A stretch of 6,618 nucleotides of DNA from Desulfobacterales bacterium (GCA_030613225.1 JAUWMJ010000182.1:1-6618), one strand, 5' to 3'; counted from the stretch's first letter, positions 1 to 5,870 are shown. Notes: generated by a model from the sequence alone, not told the origin. A program made the numbers and translations.

Positions 1-285
1 TGTTTCAATGGCACTTAGAATATCAGTGCGCCTGGCATCAAGTGAAGTGACTTCTTTAAAAACTCCTTCGCTTTTCCCGCAACCTCGATGGTCAAACCTG
101 AAAAATGCAATGCCAAAATCGTTACATCTTCGTGCCAGTTCGATTTGTTTCGGAGAATTACCGCTGCTCAAAAGACCGTGAGAACCTATAACAACAGGAC
201 ATTGCTCAACAGCCGGTATATGAAGTATTCCCCTGAGCAGGAAATTGTCGGATAAAAAACTTATTTTTTTACAGATTGATTTCAT
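1..285 (-). CDS. Alpha/beta hydrolase, N-terminal part (partial)
   Basis: Reading the minus strand from an ATG at 285 gives 95 open codons that run off the left edge. Visible family marks are a beta strand followed by G34-S-H-G37, which fits the oxyanion-hole HG motif, and R63-F-D-H-R-G-C-G-K-S72, which matches the DxRGxGxS turn after strand 4 of serine aminopeptidase (S33)-type hydrolases. The nucleophile elbow and the rest of the catalytic triad would lie beyond the window, so activity and substrate cannot be judged. The start is chosen because the frame begins there with a plausible N-terminus, although no strong Shine-Dalgarno sequence precedes it. There is no signal peptide, so a cytoplasmic esterase, lipase or acyl hydrolase is likely. 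It is divergent from rlmD. Confidence 0.85.
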   Translation of the reverse strand, partial: MKSICKKISFLSDNFLLRGILHIPAVEQCPVVIGSHGLLSSGNSPKQIELARRCNDFGIAFFRFDHRGCGKSEGVFKEVTSLDARRTDILSAIET

Positions 286-368
286 CTTTGGTTTAGAGTA
301 ATAATTTAGCGCTTTGAAAATATAGATAATATTTTATATAAGAATTGCAGTTAAGTTTTTGGGTTGTG

Positions 369-548
369 AAGTGCCTAAAGTGAGCTAAATCCGCCAAAGT
401 ACGGTGGCGGATAAAGTGACTAAAGTTGTGGAATTCTATCTATTTTATGTTAAGATGAAGCGATCTGTCCGTCTCAACTGAACAAAGCGATGGCGTGCAG
501 GAGCAATACATTAACTTTAGGCACTTTAGTTCACTTTAGTCACTTTAT
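369..548. repeat. Long-range inverted repeat in divergent intergenic space
   Basis: Two perfect inverted repeats face each other across about 90-130 bp. Bases 411-426 are the exact reverse complement of 533-548 (16 bp), and 369-381 are the reverse complement of 514-526 (13 bp). Both arms are built from variants of the core CACTTTA(G/T). The arms pair in crossed order (outer left with inner right), so the two helices could not form as one simple nested hairpin. This looks more like inverted arrays of a short repeat than a single stem-loop. Function unknown. Confidence 0.8.
389..412. repeat. 8-bp stem hairpin (ATCCGCCA/TGGCGGAT)
   Basis: Bases 389-396 pair perfectly with 405-412 around an 8-nt loop. 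The stem overlaps the left arm of the larger inverted repeat. The same stem core, ATCCGCC/GGCGGAT, recurs at 5579-5595 with a 3-nt loop, so it belongs to a repeated hairpin type. No T-tract follows on the plus strand, so it is not a standard intrinsic terminator there. Confidence 0.7.
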
Positions 549-576
549 TCACTTTATTCACTTTATTCACTTTTAA
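522..576. repeat. 9-bp tandem repeat CACTTTATT/CACTTTAGT
   Basis: Units begin at 522, 532, 541, 550, 559 and 568. The first is 10 bp (CACTTTAGTT), the next 9 bp (CACTTTAGT), three are identical CACTTTATT, and the last decays into an AT-rich tail. The array forms the right arm of the inverted repeat and stops just before the possible promoter of rlmD. Copy number could vary by slippage. Confidence 0.85.
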
Positions 577-584
577 TCTATAAT
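557..584 (+). promoter_or_regulatory. Possible sigma-70-type promoter for rlmD
   Basis: A perfect TATAAT at 579-584 is preceded, with a 16-bp spacer, by TTCACT at 557-562, a weak match to the -35 consensus that is itself part of the tandem repeat. The -10 box ends 12 bp before the rlmD ATG, so the transcript would start about 6 nt before the start codon and be almost leaderless. This fits the absence of a Shine-Dalgarno sequence before rlmD, but an AT-rich region can produce TATAAT by chance. Confidence 0.35.
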
Positions 585-596
585 CGATTTAAAACA

Positions 597-1985
597 ATGA
601 CAATCAAAAAAGGACAAATTATCGATATTAAGGTCACAGATATGGCCTTTGGCGGCAAAGGCATTGCGCACATTGATGGCTTTGCTGTTTTTATTGATCA
701 GGCTGTGCCATTAGATCTTGTATCGATCCGAATAATTAAGAAAAAGAAAAATTTTGCCAATGGTCGCATTATTAAGATTCTTGAACCATCACCACATAGG
801 ATAAATCCTCCCTGTGACTTCAGCGGCTTCTGCGGAGGCTGCAAGTGGCAATTTTTGAAATACGACAAACAAATTTCCTACAAACAACAGCATGTGACAG
901 ATTCCCTTAAACATATCGGCTTTGTTGAGGACGCCGTTGTCCACCCGACAATCCCTTCAGAACTGATTTTCGGTTACAGAAATAAAATGGAATTTTCCTG
1001 CAGTGACAGAAGATGGCTTCTACCGGATGAGATGGGCGTAGACGATATTGAAACAGGTTTTGCCATCGGACTTCATGTGCCCGGAACTTTTTATAAGGTA
1101 CTGGACATCAAAAAATGCCTGCTTCAGCCTGATCTGGGCAACTTAATTCTTGATGATGTCAGAAACTTCATAAAAAATTCCGATCTTCCTGTTTACGGGC
1201 TTCACAGCCATGTAGGATTCTGGCGTTTTCTTATGTTAAGACATTCGGCTTTTTATGATCAATGGATGGTCAATATCATAACAGCTGACGAAAACAGAGA
1301 TAAAGTACAGCCCCTTGCTGATCTTTTGATTAAAAAATATCCTAAAATAGCATCTGTAATAAACAATATAACATCAAAACCAGCGGGCGTAGCCATCGGA
1401 GAGTATGAGATATATCTTGCAGGTTCATCCCATATAAAGGATAAAATAGGCCCTTATGAGTTTGAGATATCAGCAAACTCTTTTTTCCAAACTAACACAT
1501 TCGGAGCAAAGCGTTTATATGAAACTGTAAAAAAGTTTGCAGAACTTACCGGCAAAGAAACTGTAATCGATCTATACAGCGGCACAGGTACTATTCCGAT
1601 TTGCATTTCAGATTCTGCAAAAGAGGTAATCGGAATCGAAATCATCGAAAGTGCTGTAAAGGATGCTGAAAACAACTGCGTAAATAATAATATTTCAAAT
1701 TGCCGTTTTATATGTGGTAATATCATAAACTGCCTTGAGCAGATTACAAAGCGTCCTGATGTTATGATTATTGATCCGCCCAGGTCGGGGATGCACAAAG
1801 ATGTTGTCAAACAGGTTGTTGATATGGCACCAGACAGAATTGTTTATGTTTCATGCAATCCTGCGACCCTGGCAAGAGATATTTTCATGATGAAAGATAT
1901 ATACCGTGTTATAGAGGTTCAGCCTGTTGACATGTTTCCCCATACATATCATATAGAATCAGTAGCTAAATTAGATAAAAAGTAA
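597..1985 (+). CDS. rlmD: 23S rRNA (uracil-5-)-methyltransferase, RlmD/RumA family
   Basis: The product is a 462-residue SAM-dependent m5U methyltransferase that acts on 23S rRNA in the cytoplasm. Domains in order: a TRAM RNA-binding domain (about 1-60); an Fe-S region with C73, C79, C82 (CDFSGFCGGC) and C174, the four ligands expected for a [4Fe-4S] cluster; a linker and fold region; and a Rossmann methyltransferase domain from about 290. The SAM-binding motif is DLYSGTGT (325-332), DPPRSG is at 393-398, the catalytic Cys is C420 in VSCNPATLARD, and the general base is likely E454 in FPHTYHIE. All catalytic parts are present and the length is normal for the family. The target (U1939, U747 or both) cannot be told from sequence, and relatives such as TrmA lack the cluster. 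No clear Shine-Dalgarno sequence precedes the ATG. Confidence 0.93.
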   Translation: MTIKKGQIIDIKVTDMAFGGKGIAHIDGFAVFIDQAVPLDLVSIRIIKKKKNFANGRIIKILEPSPHRINPPCDFSGFCGGCKWQFLKYDKQISYKQQHVTDSLKHIGFVEDAVVHPTIPSELIFGYRNKMEFSCSDRRWLLPDEMGVDDIETGFAIGLHVPGTFYKVLDIKKCLLQPDLGNLILDDVRNFIKNSDLPVYGLHSHVGFWRFLMLRHSAFYDQWMVNIITADENRDKVQPLADLLIKKYPKIASVINNITSKPAGVAIGEYEIYLAGSSHIKDKIGPYEFEISANSFFQTNTFGAKRLYETVKKFAELTGKETVIDLYSGTGTIPICISDSAKEVIGIEIIESAVKDAENNCVNNNISNCRFICGNIINCLEQITKRPDVMIIDPPRSGMHKDVVKQVVDMAPDRIVYVSCNPATLARDIFMMKDIYRVIEVQPVDMFPHTYHIESVAKLDKK

Positions 1986-2090
1986 CCGTTCACGGTTCAG
2001 AGGTTCAAAGTTCAAGGTTAAACTGATTTAGGGTGAGATATGACATATGCTCCCTTAACCTCTGAACCGTGAACCTTGAACCATGAACGG
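1986..2090. repeat. Heptad (GTTCANN) inverted repeat block between rlmD and feoA
   Basis: Starting at the base after the rlmD stop, the left arm (1988-2019) reads as heptads GTTCACG, GTTCAGA, a spare G, GTTCAAA, GTTCAAG and GTT. The right arm (2057-2090), read on the minus strand, is made of the same heptads: GTTCATG, GTTCAAG, GTTCACG, GTTCAGA. An 18-bp stretch, 1988-2005, is the perfect reverse complement of 2057-2074, with about 50 bp between. CCGTTCA at 1986 also pairs with TGAACGG at 2084-2090. No T-tract follows, so ordinary intrinsic termination is not supported. The block separates rlmD from the downstream genes. Confidence 0.85.
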
Positions 2091-2112
2091 ACAATAAAAG
2101 GAAGGTTTGTAA

Positions 2113-2340
2113 ATGTTATTAAGTGAAATGAAAGAAGGTCAGACCGCAATAATTAACACCGTCGGCGGACATAGCGCACTACGCAGACGAATACTTGAAA
2201 TGGGCATTTTAAAAGGTACGGAAATATATGTTGAAAAATATGCCCCATTGAAAGATCCCCTAGAACTGATAATAAAAGGCTGCCATATATCAATCCGTGT
2301 TGAGGAAGCAGCCCGAATCAAGGTTGATAACGTAAAATAG
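2113..2340 (+). CDS. feoA: Stand-alone FeoA-domain protein
   Basis: This is a 75-residue cytoplasmic protein with the SH3-like FeoA fold. It shows the family pattern of an N-terminal GQTAIINTVGG strand pair, the helix-turn RRILEMGILKGTEI (25-38) and the closing strands DPLELIIKGCHISIRVEEAARI (48-69). FeoA proteins assist the FeoB ferrous-iron transporter, and the same domain also forms the C-terminus of DtxR-type regulators. Length is normal for free FeoA. A good Shine-Dalgarno sequence (AAAAGGAAGG, 2096-2105) precedes the ATG. No FeoB follows; the next genes are DUF3842 and a CooT-family protein, so its role may be in another metal-linked process. The 84-bp gap to the next gene holds a hairpin. 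Confidence 0.88.
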   Translation: MLLSEMKEGQTAIINTVGGHSALRRRILEMGILKGTEIYVEKYAPLKDPLELIIKGCHISIRVEEAARIKVDNVK

Positions 2341-2350
2341 GTAAATTAAA

Positions 2351-2398
2351 GAATCCACACCCGTCGAAGATCCCGTCAAGCGGGGAAGGACGTGGTTC
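2351..2398. repeat. Two-part hairpin between feoA and the DUF3842 gene
   Basis: GAATCCAC (2351-2358) can pair with GTGGTTC (2392-2398) with one bulged T. Inside, CCCG (2372-2375) pairs with CGGG (2381-2384) around a TCAAG loop. The structure lies in the only sizeable gap of the feoA to ispH run. There is no T-tract after it, so it may be a processing or mRNA-stability element or a decayed repeat; the function is unknown. Confidence 0.4.
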
Positions 2399-2424
2399 TA
2401 AAAATTGAATAAACTTAAGGTAAC

Positions 2425-2850
2425 ATGAAAAAAATATGTGTAATTGACGGGCAGGGCGGTGGTATCGGCAGTACGATAATTAGGAAGCTGAAAGAACTGT
2501 TTCAGGAAACTGTTGAGATTATTGCTCTGGGAACAAATGCAATTGCTACAGCCCAGATGCTGAAAGCCAGAGCAAATCGCGGTGCTTCCGGAGAAAATGC
2601 CATTATTCAAACCGTAAAAACGGTTGATATTATCATAGGTCCTGTCGGCATAATTATTGCCAACGCCATGATGGGTGAAGTAACACCGGAAGTTGCAAAG
2701 GCCGTGGCAACCAGCCCGGCAAAAAAATTTCTAATACCGCTCACACAGGAAAATATTGAAATTGTAGGCATATCCTCAGTTCCTCTTCCGCATCTTATTG
2801 AGGATCTGGTCGAATTTAATTTAAAGCAAATACTGCAAAAAAAGGAGTGA
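2425..2850 (+). CDS. DUF3842 family protein
   Basis: A 141-residue soluble protein matching the uncharacterised DUF3842 family. The N-terminus, ICVIDGQGGGIGS (4-16), is a strand followed by a glycine-rich loop like a Rossmann-type nucleotide-binding turn. It is followed by GTNAIATAQMLKARANRG (36-53), GASGENAI (53-60) and a hydrophobic strand DIIIGPVGIIIANAMMGE (68-85) that looks like a second buried strand-loop. No membrane segment or signal peptide is evident. Start: ATG preceded by AAGGT. The stop is within 6 bp of the CooT start, and the CooT ribosome-binding site AAAGGAG lies inside the last codons, so the two are probably translationally coupled. No reaction is known for the family; nucleotide binding is inferred from the glycine-rich loop only. 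Confidence 0.85.
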   Translation: MKKICVIDGQGGGIGSTIIRKLKELFQETVEIIALGTNAIATAQMLKARANRGASGENAIIQTVKTVDIIIGPVGIIIANAMMGEVTPEVAKAVATSPAKKFLIPLTQENIEIVGISSVPLPHLIEDLVEFNLKQILQKKE

Positions 2851-2856
2851 AATATC

Positions 2857-3042
2857 ATGTGTGAAGCCAATGCTTATCTGATTGAAAAAGACCAAAACAA
2901 GTTATTAATGGAGGCTGTTGACACGGTTGAACCTGAAGATGACGGTGTCAGACTAATCAGCATATTCGGAGATCAAAAATTCGTAAAAGCCCGCATCCAT
3001 TCTCTTTCTCTTGTGGACCATAAGGTTTTTCTGAAGGAGTAA
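2857..3042 (+). CDS. CooT family nickel-binding protein
   Basis: A 61-residue protein beginning Met-Cys-Glu-Ala, followed by alternating strands ending SLVDHKVFLKE, as in the small CooT family. In Rhodospirillum rubrum CooT is a nickel-binding protein linked to maturation of carbon monoxide dehydrogenase, and the conserved Cys2 takes part in nickel binding; Cys2 is present here and is the only cysteine in the protein. The fold is expected to be a small beta-barrel that dimerises. A strong Shine-Dalgarno sequence (AAAGGAG, 2841-2847) overlaps the end of the preceding gene. No CODH gene is in view, so the client enzyme is unknown, and the nickel role is transferred from the family rather than shown here. 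Confidence 0.85.
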   Translation: MCEANAYLIEKDQNKLLMEAVDTVEPEDDGVRLISIFGDQKFVKARIHSLSLVDHKVFLKE

Positions 3043-3060
3043 ATATTTTTTACTTCCAAC

Positions 3061-4806
3061 ATGAAAATATTAATCGCCAAGACCGCAGGATTTTGCATGG
3101 GTGTGCGCCGGGCAGTCGAAATGGTCCTGGATGCACCCCGCAAGCATAAGGGCCCTATCAGCACTTACGGCCCTCTGATCCACAATCCTCAAGTTCTTAA
3201 ACTTCTGGAAGAAAAAGAAATATCCGTTATTAATGATATCCCTGAACATGGATCCGGCACCATTCTGATCAGGGCCCACGGAGTTCCCCCTGATGTTAAG
3301 GAGAACCTGGAAAAGGTCGGCTTTGATGTTGTAGATGCCACATGCCCCCGCGTAATAAAGGTCCAGTCCATAATTAAAAAGCATGCAGGGCACAATTATG
3401 CATCAATAATATTAGGAGACAAAGACCATCCGGAAGTTGTAGGGCTGCTCGGTTATGCCGGAGAAAATGGTTATGTTATCGGCAGCCTGAACGATCTTAA
3501 TTCGCTTCCGCGCTTTGAAAAGGCAATTATAGTTGCCCAGACTACCCAGAACACACTCCTTTTTGATGAAATAAGAAAACTGGCGGCAGATAAATTTCCA
3601 CACTACAAAGTCTTTAATACAATATGTGATTCTACCGGTCGGCGTCAGGCCGAAGTAAAACGCCTTGCATCCTCAGTCGATGCAATCATTGTCGTTGGCG
3701 GCTTCAGCAGCGGAAATACACAAAGGCTGGCCGAAATTGCTGAAAAGACCGGAAAGCCGGCATATCATATAGAAACGGAATCGGATCTTAAGGTGCTTGA
3801 TTTAAAATCGCTTGTATCATCCAGGCGCATAGGAATAACAGCCGGTGCCTCCACACCAAACTGGACAATTAAAAGAGTTTACAGGGCTCTTGAAGCGCTG
3901 TCCTTTAAAAAAGAGCGTAGCTTTCGCAAGCTTGGTTTTTATATCCAGCGCACTATGCTCCTTACAAATATTTATGTATCTATAGGGGCGGGCTGTCTTT
4001 GTTATGCCTGCACAATGCTTCAGGGAATTTCTCATTTTCTGCCCTATGTGATAATTTCCATTCTATATGTTCAATCAATGCATATTCTCAATCACCTTAC
4101 GGGGAGTGAGTCAGATCGTTATAATGACCCGGACAGGGCGTCTTTTTATAAAAAGCATAAGGTCTTTTTAACAGCCCTTGCCCTCATTGCAGGTGGCGCA
4201 GGCCTTATCACAGCCTATACCATGGGACGCGTTGCATTTTTAATCCTTTTCATTATGAGCATAATGGGGCTTTCATACAACTTAAGGCTTTTGCCCAGGC
4301 GCTTTACAGGCAACAGATATTTTAGAATAAGGGACATTCCAGGCTCAAAAACCTATCTTATTGCAATGGCCTGGGGAATCGTAACTTCTATATTACCATC
4401 CTTATCAGCATTGGGCAAAATCGGCTTAAGCGCTGCATTGATATTTCTATGGTCAACAAGTCTGGTTTTTGTAAGGACAGCATTTTTTGATATACTCGAC
4501 ATGCAGGGAGATCGTATAGTGGGCAAAGAGACGCTTGCAACTTTGCTGGGAGAAAATCGGACCATGCGACTCTTGAAGGCCGTACAGCTATTCAGTATTT
4601 CTTTTTTATTATTATCCGCTGTATTTGGTTTTATTTCAAGTCTTGGGTTTGCTCTTTTGATATGTCCTGTTTTACTATTTTTTATTTTAATAGCATATGA
4701 GCGTGGTTATGTCTTACCCGGCATACGGCTGGAGTTTCTTATTGAAACGCTCTTTCCCCTGGCAGGAGTTGTTGCTTTGGTGTGGTCGGTTTTTCCGGGT
4801 GCCTGA
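3061..4806 (+). CDS. ispH: IspH-UbiA fusion: HMBPP reductase plus UbiA-like prenyltransferase
   Basis: A 581-residue two-domain protein. Residues 1-285 are a complete IspH, the [4Fe-4S] enzyme that reduces HMBPP to IPP and DMAPP in the last step of the MEP pathway. Cluster ligands are C12 (AGFCMGVRRAV), C95 (DATCPRV) and C189 (NTICDSTGRRQ). Substrate residues H41 (GPLIHNPQV), H74 (RAHGVPP), H123 and E125 (DHPEV), T161/T162 (AQTT) and SSGN (216-219) are all present. Residues 290-581 form a membrane domain with roughly eight or nine hydrophobic segments, of UbiA type. The second Asp motif is intact: DILDMQGDRIVGKETL (D477, D480, D484). The first is altered: N344-H-L-T-G348-S-E-S-D352 instead of NDxxDxxxD. 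The start fits the usual IspH N-terminus, but AAGGAG (3034-3039) is 21 nt away, too far for a normal ribosome-binding site, so coupling to CooT is possible. The prenyl acceptor is unknown. Confidence 0.92.
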   Translation: MKILIAKTAGFCMGVRRAVEMVLDAPRKHKGPISTYGPLIHNPQVLKLLEEKEISVINDIPEHGSGTILIRAHGVPPDVKENLEKVGFDVVDATCPRVIKVQSIIKKHAGHNYASIILGDKDHPEVVGLLGYAGENGYVIGSLNDLNSLPRFEKAIIVAQTTQNTLLFDEIRKLAADKFPHYKVFNTICDSTGRRQAEVKRLASSVDAIIVVGGFSSGNTQRLAEIAEKTGKPAYHIETESDLKVLDLKSLVSSRRIGITAGASTPNWTIKRVYRALEALSFKKERSFRKLGFYIQRTMLLTNIYVSIGAGCLCYACTMLQGISHFLPYVIISILYVQSMHILNHLTGSESDRYNDPDRASFYKKHKVFLTALALIAGGAGLITAYTMGRVAFLILFIMSIMGLSYNLRLLPRRFTGNRYFRIRDIPGSKTYLIAMAWGIVTSILPSLSALGKIGLSAALIFLWSTSLVFVRTAFFDILDMQGDRIVGKETLATLLGENRTMRLLKAVQLFSISFLLLSAVFGFISSLGFALLICPVLLFFILIAYERGYVLPGIRLEFLIETLFPLAGVVALVWSVFPGA

Positions 4807-4810
4807 AAAA

Positions 4811-5431
4811 TTATTTTTTCCTCTTCCTTATTACATTTTCTGTGCCGGCCAGCAGCCTTTTGATATTATCTTTGTGACGGTATGTTATAAATATTGATAT
4901 TACAGCGGCACATGTTGTTATAACCGGTGAATTTGTTTTTATCCATACAGCAACCGGCATAACCGCTGCTGCTGAAAGGGAACCGGCGGATGCATGGTTG
5001 CTTGACAGGGCAACCAGCAGAAATGCCAGCAGAGCAGCCAGACATGCAACAGGTGAAAGTACAAGAAAGCACCCCAATGCGGTTGCAACTCCCTTTCCGC
5101 CGTTTTTAAATTTCATATAGACAGGATAAAGATGCCCTGAAAAGGCACAAAGTGCTGTAAGACAAATAAATATTTCATATATTAGATGGCTGGAATAAGA
5201 CATAGCCATTGCAAGATAGACCGGGACCACACCCTTTAGCACATCACCGGCAAGGGTCAGAAGTCCAATGGATGTCCCTGCAATACGTCTTACATTTGTT
5301 GCGCCTATATTACCGCTCCCTTCCTGTCTGATATCAACAGAAGTAAATATTCGGGTAAAAACAAGACCGAAGGGGATGGAACCAAGTAAATAGGCGAAAA
5401 CAAGAAGTCCAAAATAATATATAAAATTCAT
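4811..5431 (-). CDS. plsY: Acyl-phosphate:glycerol-3-phosphate acyltransferase PlsY
   Basis: PlsY is an inner-membrane enzyme that moves an acyl group from acyl-phosphate to glycerol-3-phosphate, giving lysophosphatidic acid, the first step of phospholipid synthesis with PlsX. The 206-residue product is of normal length and carries the family motifs: GSIPFGLV (17-24), GSGNIGATNVRR (38-49), FSGHLYPVY (97-105) followed by KNGGKGVATALG (109-120), and the C-terminal ITYRHKDNIKRLLAGTE (182-198). Hydrophobic segments at about 4-24, 55-78, 84-100, 118-145 and 155-183 fit a five-helix protein. The start ATG at 5431 has the Shine-Dalgarno sequence AGGGAAG close upstream. It converges on the IspH-UbiA gene with only 4 bp between stops. 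Its upstream side is the repeat mosaic at 5445-5815, so any promoter must lie in or beyond repeats. Confidence 0.95.
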   Translation of the reverse strand: MNFIYYFGLLVFAYLLGSIPFGLVFTRIFTSVDIRQEGSGNIGATNVRRIAGTSIGLLTLAGDVLKGVVPVYLAMAMSYSSHLIYEIFICLTALCAFSGHLYPVYMKFKNGGKGVATALGCFLVLSPVACLAALLAFLLVALSSNHASAGSLSAAAVMPVAVWIKTNSPVITTCAAVISIFITYRHKDNIKRLLAGTENVIRKRKK

Positions 5432-5447
5432 ATCTTCCCTAAAAGTC

Positions 5448-5511
5448 GAGCGCTTTGCTTGAAGAGCGCTTCGTTTGAGGAGCGCTTCGCTTGATGAGCA
5501 TTTCGTTTGAG
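5448..5511. repeat. 16-bp tandem repeat, four copies
   Basis: Copies at 5448-5463, 5464-5479, 5480-5495 and 5496-5511 follow the consensus GAGCGCTTCGYTTGAN with one to three changes each. A fifth, degenerate copy begins at 5512 and dissolves into a CG-rich stretch. The period is not a multiple of three and stop codons occur, so it is not coding. It starts about 16 bp upstream of the plsY start codon, within the plsY 5' region. Confidence 0.9.
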
Positions 5512-5529
5512 GATCGCTCGCGCAGCGCA

Positions 5530-5541
5530 GGCGCTTGCGCC
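5530..5541. repeat. Small GC hairpin GGCGC-TT-GCGCC
   Basis: A perfect 5-bp GC stem with a 2-nt centre sits directly after the 16-bp tandem array. It belongs to the repeat mosaic. No T-tract flanks it. Confidence 0.5.
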
Positions 5542-5578
5542 GCGTGTCGCTTAAAGAGCGCTACGCTTCAGGCCTTAA

Positions 5579-5595
5579 ATCCGCCGCAGGCGGAT
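5579..5595. repeat. Hairpin ATCCGCC-GCA-GGCGGAT
   Basis: A perfect 7-bp stem with a 3-nt loop. The stem matches the hairpin at 389-412, more than 5 kb away, which has an unrelated and longer loop. Recurrence of the stem with a changed loop suggests a dispersed palindromic element. Confidence 0.65.
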
Positions 5596-5688
5596 GCTCC
5601 TAAAGGCCGCTTGTCACGGCGTAGCCAGAGGCGACTTGTCAAGGCGTAGCTTGAAGCGTAGACTGAAGCCTATAAAGGCCGCTCATCA

Positions 5689-5734
5689 AGTCCCGCTTGC
5701 CAGGGCGTAGCCAAAGGCGAAGCCTGGAAGGGAC
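5689..5734. repeat. 46-bp nested-hairpin repeat, copy 1
   Basis: Copy 1 forms three nested stems: GTCCC (5690-5694) with GGGAC (5730-5734), CCAGG (5700-5704) with CCTGG (5723-5727), and GCC-AAA-GGC (5710-5718) at the tip. It is 41/46 identical to the copy at 5765-5810. A partial relative of its core lies at 5618-5634, matching 5704-5720 in 16 of 17 bases. Confidence 0.8.
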
Positions 5735-5764
5735 ACTCCTCAAGCCCTAACAGGGCGCTCTTTT

Positions 5765-5810
5765 AGTCCTGCCTGCCAGGGCATAGCCAAAGGCGAAGAC
5801 TGGAAAGGAC
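5765..5810. repeat. 46-bp nested-hairpin repeat, copy 2
   Basis: Copy 2 lies 76 bp after copy 1. Its outer stem is GTCCT (5766-5770) with AGGAC (5806-5810): both sides changed relative to copy 1, so a C-G pair became T-A and pairing is kept. The middle stem CCAGG/ACTGG loses one pair, and the tip GCC-AAA-GGC is unchanged. It ends about 45 bp before the Smr ribosome-binding site. Confidence 0.8.
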
Positions 5811-5870
5811 GCTCTTAAATACTACAATACTAAAAGCAGTATATCAAGTTTTTAAAGGAGATTTTATTTC

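Larger units (their letters stand above)
5445..5815. repeat. Mosaic of short GC-rich repeats between plsY and the Smr gene
   Basis: This stretch has no credible gene on either strand. It is GC-richer than its neighbours and is built from recurring words: GCGCTTCGCTTGA, GGCGTAGCC, AGGCGAAG, TAAAGGCCGCT (5601-5611 and 5673-5683), and TGAAGCGTAG (5652-5661), which is the reverse complement of 5561-5570. Sub-blocks are listed separately. It sits between divergent genes, so it must contain or flank both promoters. Its origin is unknown; it could be an accumulation of palindromic repeat elements. Confidence 0.85.

Noticed and set aside
1454..1810. 118-codon minus-strand ORF inside rlmD
   Set aside because: It is a shadow of the rlmD methyltransferase domain, with no domain pattern, no ribosome-binding support and full overlap with conserved motifs of the real gene.
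4805..4820. Bidirectional terminator between ispH-ubiA and plsY (GAAAAA-TTAT-TTTTTC)
   Set aside because: The stem is almost all A-T with no GC core and overlaps both stop codons; too weak to list as a terminator.
5445..5815. CRISPR array or repeat-coding protein in the repeat mosaic
   Set aside because: The 16-bp units are directly adjacent with no spacers, the other repeats differ in length and spacing, and stop codons occur across frames.
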